From assembly GCA_905235455.1 (NCBI GenBank), contig CAJOLL010000002.1, forward strand, positions 1-64,000: a stretch of 64,000 nucleotides of DNA, in the 5' to 3' direction. The notes beneath the pieces were generated by a model, which searched no databases, had not been told where the DNA came from, and worked only from the letters and a program-made list of their open reading frames with translations. Positions 43,497 through 51,625 of the stretch are shown piece after piece. The first letter of the stretch is position 1; every line of letters starts with the position of its first letter. The translations under genes were made by a program, and so were the position numbers. The stretch is from an uncultured Clostridia bacterium (GTDB lineage: Bacteria; Bacillota; Clostridia; Saccharofermentanales; Saccharofermentanaceae).

Positions 43497-44334
43497 GAAA
43501 TCGACTCCTTCCTTCGACGACGGACAACTGTTCGCAGTTGTCCCGACTAAGTACATCTATGGGCAGCACGCAAACATGCTTTTTCTCTTCGATCATAAAG
43601 TCACGGATCCGGACATCGACATCAAATGCTTTACAGAGTTTTTCTTCCGAAATAACTTCCCCTGCATTTCCAAATGAATTGCTTCCGTCACGATTCAAGA
43701 TCAGGGCCTTATCGGAAATCGCCAGAGCATGCTCAGGATAATGAGTATTGACGATGGATGAGATACCCCGTTCTCTACACAGCTTATGGATCGTATTGAT
43801 CACGATCAGCTGATTCTTAAAGTCGAGATTTGACTCCGGTTCATCCAGGATCAGAAGTTCCGGATCCGTAGCCAGAGCTCTGGCGATAAGGACCATCTGC
43901 AGTTCTCCTCCGGAAATCTCATTGCAAAGTTTCCCGCGAAGACGGCTCATGCCGACCAGTTCCAGGCACTCTTGCGCGAACTGATAGTCTTTTCTTGTCG
44001 GCTGCGCCAGAATACCCAGATGTGCATTCCGCCCGAGAAGTACCATCTCTTCCGTTGTATAGGAAAAGGCAGAGCGCTTCGCCTGAGGTACATATCCGAT
44101 CTTCTTCCAAATCTCCTGATTTTTCCATTCGTGCCATGGTTTACCGTTGATATAAGTGCAACCGGTCCGCCAGGGAAGGAATCCGAGCGTACATTTCAGA
44201 AGAGTCGTCTTTCCGACACCATTTGAACCGAGTATCGAAAGGATCTCTCCTTCATTCACGGAAAAAGATAGATTCTTCAGGATGTCCGGACCTTTCTTGT
44301 ATCCGAACGATGCGTCTTTTACCTCAAAGATCAT
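43465..44334 (-). CDS. FecE/BtuD-like ABC importer ATPase
   Basis: 289 residues. Walker A GSNGVGKTT (near 35), signature ISGGELQMVLIARALA, Walker B LLILDEPESNLD, and the helical region typical of iron-siderophore/B12 importer ATPases. Works with the FecCD permease (start overlapping, ATGA) and the lipoprotein upstream. The final ~35 residues, basic and poorly conserved, overlap the next gene. Confidence 0.9.
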   Translation of the reverse strand: MIFEVKDASFGYKKGPDILKNLSFSVNEGEILSILGSNGVGKTTLLKCTLGFLPWRTGCTYINGKPWHEWKNQEIWKKIGYVPQAKRSAFSYTTEEMVLLGRNAHLGILAQPTRKDYQFAQECLELVGMSRLRGKLCNEISGGELQMVLIARALATDPELLILDEPESNLDFKNQLIVINTIHKLCRERGISSIVNTHYPEHALAISDKALILNRDGSNSFGNAGEVISEEKLCKAFDVDVRIRDFMIEEKKHVCVLPIDVLSRDNCEQLSVVEGRSRFREKRRTTLHS

Positions 44335-45329
44335 GTTTTCACACCTCCTGTCCGCCTCAGCAGAATGATAAATACCGGGGCTCCGATAATAGCCGTAAGG
44401 ATCGAAATCGGAAGTTCTGCCGCAGTCGCAGATCTTGCAACTGTATCAATAAGCAGAAGATACGTCGCGCCAAGTCCTATGCTGGCTGGAATGACGTATT
44501 TATTGTTGTTCCCGAACATCATTCGGGAGATATGCGGAATCAATATACCGATCCAGCCGATCTTTCCGCACATAGCAATAACGGATCCGGTGATCATGGT
44601 AGAGGATACGATCGTAAGTCCTCTCATTAGTTTCAGGTTGATTCCCATTGCCCTTGCTTCATCATCGTTCAATGAAAGAACGTTCAGTTTCCATCTCAGG
44701 AAGAAAAGAATGGTTATACCAATAAGCATCGGAATCGTTCCGATCCACAGGTTTTTGAAACTTGTGCCGGATAAGCTTCCCATAAGCCAGTATGTGATCT
44801 CCGGCAGTACGTCCTGCGGATCCGCCACATACTTTATAAGTGAGACCAGGGCTTCAAAAAGCGAGCTGATCACCATACCGGAGAGGATAAGCATAACTAG
44901 CGAAGACTCTCCCTTAACGCGGCTGATCATGTAAACCAAGGCCACGGAAATCAGGCCCATAGCAAAAGCCGTTCCCTGAATCCCCAAAGATGGAAGCCGG
45001 AGCATGATTCCGAGCGTTGCCCCAAAAGAAGCACCCGTAGCGACTCCTAAAGTATCAGGAGTCGCCAGGGGGTTGGAAAACATACTCTGAAAGGCTGCAC
45101 CGGCAACGGCCAGACCCGCACCTGCGATAATTGCCAGGATAGCTCTGGGAAGACGGATATTAAAAAGGACCGTTTTCACATTCGGATCATCGACCTTCAT
45201 GCCTATGAGGACTTTTACGCAGTCTTTGATGGGGATCGAGTATCGGCCGACGCCTAATGCGATCATAAGAGATGCGACAAGCGCAAAAGCAATACCGATC
45301 ACCCAGATTATTTCTGTTTTCTTTTTCAC
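44331..45329 (-). CDS. FecCD/BtuC-like ABC importer permease
   Basis: 332 residues with about ten transmembrane helices. RLPRAILAIIAGAGLAVAGAAFQ and NPLATPDTLGVATGASFGA (about residues 58-102) and the C-terminal PHISRMMFGNNNK are hallmarks of the FecCD family, which imports iron-siderophores, haem, corrinoids or related complexes. Between the lipoprotein and ATPase genes; the complete importer lies inside the nitrogenase-like operon, suggesting it brings in its metal, cofactor or substrate. Confidence 0.93.
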   Translation of the reverse strand: MKKKTEIIWVIGIAFALVASLMIALGVGRYSIPIKDCVKVLIGMKVDDPNVKTVLFNIRLPRAILAIIAGAGLAVAGAAFQSMFSNPLATPDTLGVATGASFGATLGIMLRLPSLGIQGTAFAMGLISVALVYMISRVKGESSLVMLILSGMVISSLFEALVSLIKYVADPQDVLPEITYWLMGSLSGTSFKNLWIGTIPMLIGITILFFLRWKLNVLSLNDDEARAMGINLKLMRGLTIVSSTMITGSVIAMCGKIGWIGILIPHISRMMFGNNNKYVIPASIGLGATYLLLIDTVARSATAAELPISILTAIIGAPVFIILLRRTGGVKT

Positions 45330-45350
45330 GCGTTCACCTATGTCCTCTGA

Positions 45351-46592
45351 TCAGAGACCTCTGGCTGCATCACGTGACGGAATAAACATCATATCCAGCT
45401 GTTCGTCAGAAAGATCATATCCGCACATTTCCTTATAGTATTCCTTTGCGATCTTACGGATATCAGTATCCTTGAACAGTTCCGGATAGATCACTGAAGC
45501 CATCCACTGCATAGTAACCGGAGAGTCTCCGCCAGGTGTATAACTTCTGTAAAGACCCAGTGGCATCTTATAGACGCGCTTATTCTTTACCGCATTGTTC
45601 GTGCTCCAATCATCGTTCCCAATGGCATTGTTATACAGATCTTCCGGCTGTGTGCCGCAGAAGTTGGTGATGATGATAACGTCCGGATTCCATTCATATA
45701 CCTGTTCCATCGATATCTTCAGGATAGAGCCGTCCGGCACTTCACTGGCAACATTGTAAGCATTTACAGACTCACACCACCACTGGCCGAAGAAATTCTC
45801 ACCGGAAGCGACCATTGCCGCATCAGAATATTGAAAGAGAACAAGAACCCGTGCTTTCTGATCGTCTGGAATAGCCTTTGTCTTCTCGATGATATCTGCA
45901 TGAACAGCATCACTCTTCTCCATAGCCTTTTTTGCAAAGTCGGATCCGCCAAAGATCTGGTCAAGGAGATCGATCCAGTGCTCATAGGTTTCGATAATAT
46001 CATAATCCCAAGCAGAAGCTGAGGTTGTAACGGCTGGAATTCCAGCTTCACGGATCGCTTTTGCCTGCTCCTGTCCGACACCAATGACAATATCCGGTTT
46101 AAGAATCAGAAGCTCCTCCAGATTGACTTCATCACCACTGATAAACGCTGTATTTGCATTTAGAATCTCAGGATAGATCTGACCAAGAAGGCCGTTTTCC
46201 GCAGCACTCATCGATACCGGGTGGATGCCCACGATTTTCTCCGCGGAACCAAGGTACTCCGTAATAACGGATGCCAGCGGATAGAAAGAACCTACTGCAA
46301 TCCGATTGATTGTATTGGGGACTTCAACTGTGTCTCCGGCATGGTCAACAACAGTATGCGTCCCGTTCGGATCACCAAACGGGTTCTCGGATTCTTTGCT
46401 TTCGCCTTTGACCTCGGAACCTGCAGCCGAAGACTCCTCCGAAGTGGTTTCAGAAGATTCCGTGCTCGTCTCTTCCGTCTGTGTTACAGTGGTCGATGGA
46501 ACACTCGTCTCCTCTTTTTTCTTGGCACAGCCCGAAAGGGCACATAGCGCAATGGACGCCGACAATAAGCCGGCAAGAAGTTTTTTCTTCAT
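45351..46592 (-). CDS. Iron-complex/B12-type solute-binding lipoprotein
   Basis: 413 residues. Signal peptide with lipobox LSGC (Cys22), then a ~45-residue Ser/Thr/Glu-rich linker and a FecB/BtuF-type type III binding fold: VVDHAGDTVEVPNTINRIAV at its start, EELLILKPDIVIG and the C-terminal VYKMPLGLYRSYTPGGDSP. The tryptophan- and Tyr-rich pocket residues fit an aromatic or tetrapyrrole-like ligand as well as a siderophore; this is weak evidence. Anchored outside the membrane, feeding the FecCD permease. Confidence 0.9.
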   Translation of the reverse strand: MKKKLLAGLLSASIALCALSGCAKKKEETSVPSTTVTQTEETSTESSETTSEESSAAGSEVKGESKESENPFGDPNGTHTVVDHAGDTVEVPNTINRIAVGSFYPLASVITEYLGSAEKIVGIHPVSMSAAENGLLGQIYPEILNANTAFISGDEVNLEELLILKPDIVIGVGQEQAKAIREAGIPAVTTSASAWDYDIIETYEHWIDLLDQIFGGSDFAKKAMEKSDAVHADIIEKTKAIPDDQKARVLVLFQYSDAAMVASGENFFGQWWCESVNAYNVASEVPDGSILKISMEQVYEWNPDVIIITNFCGTQPEDLYNNAIGNDDWSTNNAVKNKRVYKMPLGLYRSYTPGGDSPVTMQWMASVIYPELFKDTDIRKIAKEYYKEMCGYDLSDEQLDMMFIPSRDAARGL

Positions 46593-46635
46593 AATATTCC
46601 TCTTTCTACTTACTTACGTAAGAACTTAATATATT

Positions 46636-46668
46636 AAGCCAGGCGTTGACAACGCCGAACGGGCTTAC
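46636..46668 (-). other. Nested hairpin between the component-1-like gene and the lipoprotein gene
   Basis: On the minus strand TAAGCC pairs with GGCTTA around an inner GGCGTT/AACGCC hairpin. No U-tract follows, so it is probably an mRNA stabiliser or processing site that sets different levels of the nif-like and transport genes, not a full terminator. Confidence 0.5.
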
Positions 46669-47804
46669 AAATTCAGTTCAAGCCACTTTTTTTCATCCAG
46701 ATAATTCCAGTAACTGTTTTTTCCTACGCGGCTTGATACGGAGTACTGCGGAAAAAGGATCTGATTTCTTGATTTTCCTGCGAACTCCATAAATAGCGGA
46801 TCTGCGATCAAAAGATCCTCCTGCCCTTTCACCACGGAAAGAATCGCATCCTCATCACTTAGATAAGTGGACTCATCATCTTGATGTTCGATCGTATATA
46901 ACTTGCAATCAATATTATTCGACCGCAGATAATTTCGTACCGAATCTCCTATCACCGCATCGCCAATAATGACTCCGGAACGTCGGGGAGTCTCAGAAAC
47001 GGGCTCCTTAAACACAGCTGTTTTTCCTTCCCTGACCAGATCAAGATAAGAATTCATTTGCTTCTGGCCTATCGGGAAATTCACGATATACGGTGTCTGA
47101 TATTTCTTTTCCATCGCTTTGGCTATAGCAAGCCCTGCCTGATTCCATACAAGATTTAGAGTCACCTTCTCCGGATACTGAAAAAGCAAAAGCGAACCGT
47201 ACAGTCCTTTTTCATGCATAAGATGAATACCATTTTCAGTAAGTGTTCCACACAGAGTGTCATACACCTCCTGATGCATATCCAGCGGAGTAATACCGGG
47301 GATCGCAATCGTCCCCTCATTTCTCCACGCCTCCCGTTTCTCCGGGTTTTTCTCGTAATACTCAGTAAGCGCGGAATACGCCATAAGAATTCCGTCATAG
47401 TAAGATCCCTTAATCCCCGCGGTAGGAAAACCAAAACAAGGAATACCGGTTCTATTCTCGACCGCTCTGGCAACTCCGTTGAAATCAAAGCCGATAACAT
47501 TTGGCACCGGGCTTCCGACAATAGCAATAAACTTCGGATGTCTTTCCAAAGCATTCTTTGTGATCTTTCCGATCAGTTTTTCATCATCGCCAAGGATAGC
47601 ATCCACCTTTCGAAGACCTGTACAATACACCATCGAGTGACTGCCATACCATCTTGGTTCATCGAAATGGGTATAATTTCCCGTACAGCCTGCAGCATCG
47701 TGGATACAGATCATACCACCGAGATCAAAAAGCGCAGAGCATACTCCCGAATAATCCCCTGCAAAAGGAGGAAGATACATACAAACTTTATGTTTTTTAT
47801 TCAT
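46665..47804 (-). CDS. Nitrogenase component 1-like subunit A
   Basis: 379 residues. The N-terminal region (SGVCSALFDLGGMICIHDAAGC, split here at residues 19-40, followed by THFDEPRW and the DAILGDDEKL segment) is that of nitrogenase component 1/NifE-like oxidoreductases. Cys22 and Cys40 match two cluster-ligand positions. Where the third ligand Cys is expected, before VIGFD (residues 97-103), the residues are Gly-Ser-Pro-Val-Pro with no Cys. It is shorter than NifD/NifK (about 480-520) and lacks an obvious FeMo-cofactor His region. It pairs with the next subunit; reaction unknown. Confidence 0.83.
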   Translation of the reverse strand: MNKKHKVCMYLPPFAGDYSGVCSALFDLGGMICIHDAAGCTGNYTHFDEPRWYGSHSMVYCTGLRKVDAILGDDEKLIGKITKNALERHPKFIAIVGSPVPNVIGFDFNGVARAVENRTGIPCFGFPTAGIKGSYYDGILMAYSALTEYYEKNPEKREAWRNEGTIAIPGITPLDMHQEVYDTLCGTLTENGIHLMHEKGLYGSLLLFQYPEKVTLNLVWNQAGLAIAKAMEKKYQTPYIVNFPIGQKQMNSYLDLVREGKTAVFKEPVSETPRRSGVIIGDAVIGDSVRNYLRSNNIDCKLYTIEHQDDESTYLSDEDAILSVVKGQEDLLIADPLFMEFAGKSRNQILFPQYSVSSRVGKNSYWNYLDEKKWLELNL

Positions 47805-49054
47805 CAGACGATTCCTCCATATTCATCGATCAGTTTACGGATATCCGCTTTCTCTCTCATCGCCAGACGAATGGTATCCATCAGGATCCGAATTCCCTGA
47901 TATCCGAATAATCCTTCATCCGACGAGATGTCAGCCACATAGCGGGCATGGCTTAAGTACGCCGCTTCTTCGCCTACCGCTAACGCAATCGATTCTGTTT
48001 CCGAACGGAAAACCGAATCCGGATGGTCTCCCTGGATGATCTCGACTTGAGGATAATCAGCCAGAAGAATATCTGCATACTTCTGATCGGGACCGACAAC
48101 CTCGGAAAGATAGACCCTTGTGACATGAAAGCCATATCTAAGAAGCGCTACCGCCAAAGCGAGCGGAAACACTGTCGCACTATCCGAGACAAAAATCGGC
48201 ACATCTGCGACTTCTTCCCTGGCGAAATGAATTGCCTGTTCACATAAGAACCGGTCGTTTTCCATCTCTTGGGAAAAATCTTCGCCTAAAAAGGCGAACA
48301 AATCCTGATACTCTTGAGATACGGCATCCATGTCGTAAGAAATCGGCATTTCCACATGTGCAGCTCCGGTCCTTTGTTCCAGCCGGCTCAATGCATATCG
48401 GACAAATGGCTTAATTACTATCGATTTTCCGGAGCGGGACATCTCCTCATAATCGGAAAATGAGTTACAGGAGGAGATCTGGCGTACCGGATGACCGTTT
48501 TGGCTAAGAACGCGGATCAGTTCATTATCTTGAGGGATCCCAACAAAATTTCCCCAGATCGTCACCCCGTTATCCCGTTTCTCCCAAACAGGCAGCACAC
48601 TCAGCATGGCATCAAAAGTCGTAACTGCGGGAGGCATCTTCGTGGAAGATGCGATCGGGTTCATATGACCTGCACGGAAAAGAATATCAGGATATCTTTT
48701 TCCGAGTATCGAAGTCACTTTTTCCATATCTGTACCGATAAAATCATCCAGACATGAGACATAAATAAAGAGAAGATGGATATCCTTTTCCGTTCTTTCC
48801 AGAAGTTCATCCACACCATCAAGAATCTCCTGATCGTACCCTTCTACAATGTCACTTTGGTCAATATACAGATATGAAATACGATCCTTATAGTGATGCT
48901 GAATAGCGCCTAGTGCCCCATGGCGGAAACAAGCCGACGGGCATACAAACAGGAGATAAGATCCCGGAATCAGTGCAGCGACACGAATGATTCCCCAGCC
49001 GCCATGCGCCGGATTGCAGTAACACAAATTTTGCTCAAATCGCATTTTTCTCAC
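47804..49054 (-). CDS. Nitrogenase component 1-like subunit B
   Basis: 416 residues. Cys13 (or Cys11), Cys38 and Cys101 have the spacing of the three NifD/NifK P-cluster ligands; the third is in [12 protein letters not shown], matching CPxGLIGDD of component 1. So this subunit can provide three cluster ligands while its partner offers two. The rest has the Rossmann-like repeats of the family ([32 protein letters not shown]). It starts in the stop of the nifH-like gene (ATGA) and ends in the start of subunit A: tight coupling typical of a heteromeric enzyme. Confidence 0.83.
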   Translation of the reverse strand: MRKMRFEQNLCYCNPAHGGWGIIRVAALIPGSYLLFVCPSACFRHGALGAIQHHYKDRISYLYIDQSDIVEGYDQEILDGVDELLERTEKDIHLLFIYVSCLDDFIGTDMEKVTSILGKRYPDILFRAGHMNPIASSTKMPPAVTTFDAMLSVLPVWEKRDNGVTIWGNFVGIPQDNELIRVLSQNGHPVRQISSCNSFSDYEEMSRSGKSIVIKPFVRYALSRLEQRTGAAHVEMPISYDMDAVSQEYQDLFAFLGEDFSQEMENDRFLCEQAIHFAREEVADVPIFVSDSATVFPLALAVALLRYGFHVTRVYLSEVVGPDQKYADILLADYPQVEIIQGDHPDSVFRSETESIALAVGEEAAYLSHARYVADISSDEGLFGYQGIRILMDTIRLAMREKADIRKLIDEYGGIV

Positions 49055-49860
49055 CTCCGAAGCAGGAAATTCAATTCTTCAGTATACGGATCCTTCTCTA
49101 TCCTCATATCACCGGAACACAGGCTGATCATCCGATCTGCCAGTTCCTCATAATCCTTGGCGACTGAAGATCGTGGAAACATTTCGATAACTGTTTTACC
49201 TTCCTGCTCTGAATCCTGTACCATCTTACTTCTATGTATATGTGAAATAACCGGAAGATCATGCTCTTTGGCAAAGCGGTTTACCAGTTCAGTTTCACTT
49301 TCTACAAGTCGTTCGTTTAAGATCAAACCACGAACTCGGGCATACCCGCGTTCTTTGAAATTATCTACCGCCCGGGAGATATTATCAGCAGCAAACAGAG
49401 CCATCATCTCCCCGGAAGTAACGATAAAGACATGCTCCGCATAGCCGTCACGGATCGGCATGGCGAATCCGCCACAGACGACATCCCCGAGTACGTCATA
49501 AAGAACGATATCCGGATTATATTTTTCAAAAGCCCCCAGTTCCTCCAGTTTCTGAAGAGCAGAGATTATCCCCAGACCGGCACAGCCAATGCCCGGGGTA
49601 GGTCCACCGGATTCCACACAAAGGACACCGTTATAGCCTTCATGGACCAGGTCGGAAAGTTCGACATCTTCCCCTTTTTCCTTAATTTTCCCGAGAACAG
49701 TACTGATCTTCTCGCCACCCATCAGATTCTTTGTCGAGTCTGCTTTCGGGTCGCATCCGATCTGCATTACTTTATAACGGCGCGAAAGTGCTGCAGCCAG
49801 ATTTGAAGTCGTCGTCGACTTTCCGATTCCACCTTTACCATATATCGCAATTTTTAACAT
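49051..49860 (-). CDS. NifH-like ATP-dependent iron-sulfur reductase
   Basis: 269 residues. P-loop GKGGIGKST (8-16), DPKAD (38-42), and cluster ligands Cys93 (GIGCAGLGI) and Cys129 ([11 protein letters not shown]), the two cysteines per monomer that hold one [4Fe-4S] cluster in the NifH dimer. The arginine modified by ADP-ribosylation in NifH (GCAGRG) is Leu96 here. It should donate electrons to the two component-1-like subunits at the cost of ATP. First gene of the nine-gene operon; the shared promoter region has a perfect GTTAGC-box. This belongs to the NifH superfamily outside true nitrogenase (group IV-like); substrate unknown. Confidence 0.93.
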   Translation of the reverse strand: MLKIAIYGKGGIGKSTTTSNLAAALSRRYKVMQIGCDPKADSTKNLMGGEKISTVLGKIKEKGEDVELSDLVHEGYNGVLCVESGGPTPGIGCAGLGIISALQKLEELGAFEKYNPDIVLYDVLGDVVCGGFAMPIRDGYAEHVFIVTSGEMMALFAADNISRAVDNFKERGYARVRGLILNERLVESETELVNRFAKEHDLPVISHIHRSKMVQDSEQEGKTVIEMFPRSSVAKDYEELADRMISLCSGDMRIEKDPYTEELNFLLRR

Positions 49861-49913
49861 TTTTCGTTTCCCGGTCTTGCCTTTTCTTGGAATTTGAATA
49901 TAATAATCTCAAT

Positions 49914-49945
49914 CAGTTAGCTATCGCTAACTGTGACAGTATACT
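49914..49945. promoter_or_regulatory. Divergent promoter region with perfect GTTAGC-box
   Basis: CAGTTAGC-TATC-GCTAACTG (49914-49933) is the longest palindrome of the set. It covers the -35 (TTAGCT) of a + strand promoter with -10 TATACT (49940-49945) for the crp-like gene and lies 56 bases before the nifH-like ATG, so one bound protein could control both directions. Confidence 0.8.
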
Positions 49946-49960
49946 AAAAAGGAGCGAATA

Positions 49961-49984
49961 AAAAAGTTGCCTAAGCAACTTTTT
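49961..49984. other. Hairpin covering the crp-like start codon
   Basis: A perfect 10-bp stem AAAAAGTTGC-CTAA-GCAACTTTTT. The likely TTG start (49967) is inside the left arm. On the minus strand it reads as a terminator with a T-tract. Confidence 0.7.
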
Positions 49985-50656
49985 CAAAAAATGTTAAAGA
50001 ACGAAATACACGCACTACAATCAAATCTGTTTCAAGGATTTTCACCGGAAGAGATCGAGGTTATTCTTTCCCGGACCTGTTCATGTAAGCGGCGGTACAC
50101 CAAAAACGTCGATATCTTCTCACCTGGCGAATCGATATGTCACACCGGATTGATACTATCCGGGAATATTGACGTTCAATTCTCCGGCTTTTCCGGAAAA
50201 GAAGAATTGGTGGTAAGAGAAAAGCCCGGTGAATTAATCGGCCAGGCCTTTTCGCTAACAAAAACTGAGAATTCATTTATACATTTCCGATCTGTTGGAG
50301 ATACCGAAATTCTATTTATGAATCTCGATCTTCTTTTCTCCAAGCCGGAGATCGATCCGATTCTGGGAAGATTATCTGTAAATCTTATGAAGATCCTGGC
50401 GGCCACAAATATACAGTTGAATAAAAAAATCTGTCTTCTGACTCAAAAATCTCTGCGGGACAAACTCCTGCTCTTCTTTGAAGAAGGCGCGACCATAGGT
50501 CCCGAAGGAAAAACATGCCGCTTATCTCTAAGCCGGGAGGAACTGGCTGCATACATAAGTGCGGAACGATCTTCTGTCTGCCGGGAACTCGGGCGAATGC
50601 AGGATGATGGCTGCATCCGTCTAATAGGGAAAAAAGTGATCCTTGCTACAGGCTAA
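49967..50656 (+). CDS. Crp/Fnr family transcriptional regulator
   Basis: 229 residues from a TTG at 49967 (AAAGGAG 12 bases upstream) or 221 from the ATG at 49991. N-terminal cyclic-nucleotide-binding-like beta roll, a dimerisation helix, and a C-terminal winged helix with RLSLSREELAAYISAERSSVCRELGR. Cys residues near 38-40 (CSCKRR) could bind metal or a cluster, but the four-Cys pattern of Fnr is not present. Divergent from the nitrogenase-like operon and a likely regulator of it. Confidence 0.88.
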   Translation: MPKQLFQKMLKNEIHALQSNLFQGFSPEEIEVILSRTCSCKRRYTKNVDIFSPGESICHTGLILSGNIDVQFSGFSGKEELVVREKPGELIGQAFSLTKTENSFIHFRSVGDTEILFMNLDLLFSKPEIDPILGRLSVNLMKILAATNIQLNKKICLLTQKSLRDKLLLFFEEGATIGPEGKTCRLSLSREELAAYISAERSSVCRELGRMQDDGCIRLIGKKVILATG

Positions 50657-50665
50657 GGATCACTT
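50630..50665. terminator. Bidirectional terminator between crp-like and methyltransferase genes
   Basis: AGTGATCC/GGATCACT stem extended by TT/AA, with A6 on the left (T6 on the minus strand). The two genes converge here; the stem overlaps the crp-like stop codon. Confidence 0.85.
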
Positions 50666-50687
50666 CTCATCAATTTGATTTCTTTTC

Positions 50688-51485
50688 TTATTTTCTACCC
50701 ATCAGGATCTTGGAGCCTGAAAGGCCCATCCACTTTGCTTCAAACGGAGTCATGAACAGACCGTTAGTGGTATCGATAAGCTCCACTTTTTCGTACCCCA
50801 TAGAGCGGAGTTTTTTGACAAATGCTTCCATATCTCCATACTTTGCTTTCGACATAATATCGTGGATCACGAAAGTACCGCCCTTTTTCAGGGTGCGGAG
50901 AGTTTCCAGTAGGATCTTCTGACGATCAGATGACGGGATATTGTGGTAAACGTAATTACTGATTACCGCGTCAAAAACTTCATCTTCGAAATCCAGGTTC
51001 AGTGCATTTCCCTGCCGGAAAGTCGTATTATTCACTCCCTCAGCGATTGAATTATTCACACAGAGTGCCTTGTTGAAGGAAGCATATTCTTTCCCCCAAC
51101 GGTCAATGCCGACAAGTGATGCATTGGGATTTCTTTTCGCGCATGCGATCGTTAAAGCTCCGCTTCCACAGCCGACATCAAGCCCACACCCCAGTTCCGG
51201 AAGATGAACATATTCGGCAATTCCTTCAATGATCTGCTTCGACATTTTTCGCTTACCATTATAGGAAAATGCCCGATACATCAAGAACATCCATATTGTC
51301 ATACCGACAAGAAAGACCGAAATGATTGCAAAAATGATCGTCAATACTGTCTTTGCGCCCACGGAAGAAAGCAGCGGAGTACATCCGAATACTATCAGAA
51401 GCAGAATACTGATTCCCGCTCCAATTGCGCTTCCTGTCACCATTCCTTTAGGCATCCAATTCTTATAATCCGGTTTCATTTTCAT
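50688..51485 (-). CDS. Membrane-anchored class I SAM methyltransferase
   Basis: 265 residues. Two N-terminal transmembrane segments (about 18-38 and 47-70), then a cytoplasmic methyltransferase domain with motif I LDVGCGSGALTIACA (near 102), VGIDRWG, and the YVYHNIPSSDRQKIL region. Substrate unknown; similar proteins modify small molecules or metals. Its promoter overlaps a perfect GTTAGC-box, so it belongs to the same regulon as feoAB and the nitrogenase-like operon. Confidence 0.88.
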   Translation of the reverse strand: MKMKPDYKNWMPKGMVTGSAIGAGISILLLIVFGCTPLLSSVGAKTVLTIIFAIISVFLVGMTIWMFLMYRAFSYNGKRKMSKQIIEGIAEYVHLPELGCGLDVGCGSGALTIACAKRNPNASLVGIDRWGKEYASFNKALCVNNSIAEGVNNTTFRQGNALNLDFEDEVFDAVISNYVYHNIPSSDRQKILLETLRTLKKGGTFVIHDIMSKAKYGDMEAFVKKLRSMGYEKVELIDTTNGLFMTPFEAKWMGLSGSKILMGRK

Positions 51486-51518
51486 TCTCCTTTCTTAGCT
51501 AGCATTGTATCACACATG

Positions 51519-51534
51519 GTTAGCACTTGCTAAC
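51519..51534. promoter_or_regulatory. GTTAGC-box, perfect (membrane methyltransferase)
   Basis: GTTAGC-ACTT-GCTAAC. Read on the minus strand it overlaps the -35 TTAGCA of a promoter whose -10 is TACAAT, 18 bases further. Confidence 0.7.
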
Positions 51535-51625
51535 TTTTTCACTCTCTGTTTTTCAGAATTTCAACAGGCGAGATGCGCTTGATCTTCGGCGGACACGCGG
51601 CAAGAAAGACGATAACGTCGATTTC

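Noticed and set aside
40878-49860. True nitrogenase or CfbCD/F430 or chlorophyll-type reductase
   Set aside because: No nifB, nifEN or FeMo-cofactor ligand region, and no chelatase, amidase, ligase or bch genes; subunit lengths and cysteine pattern differ.
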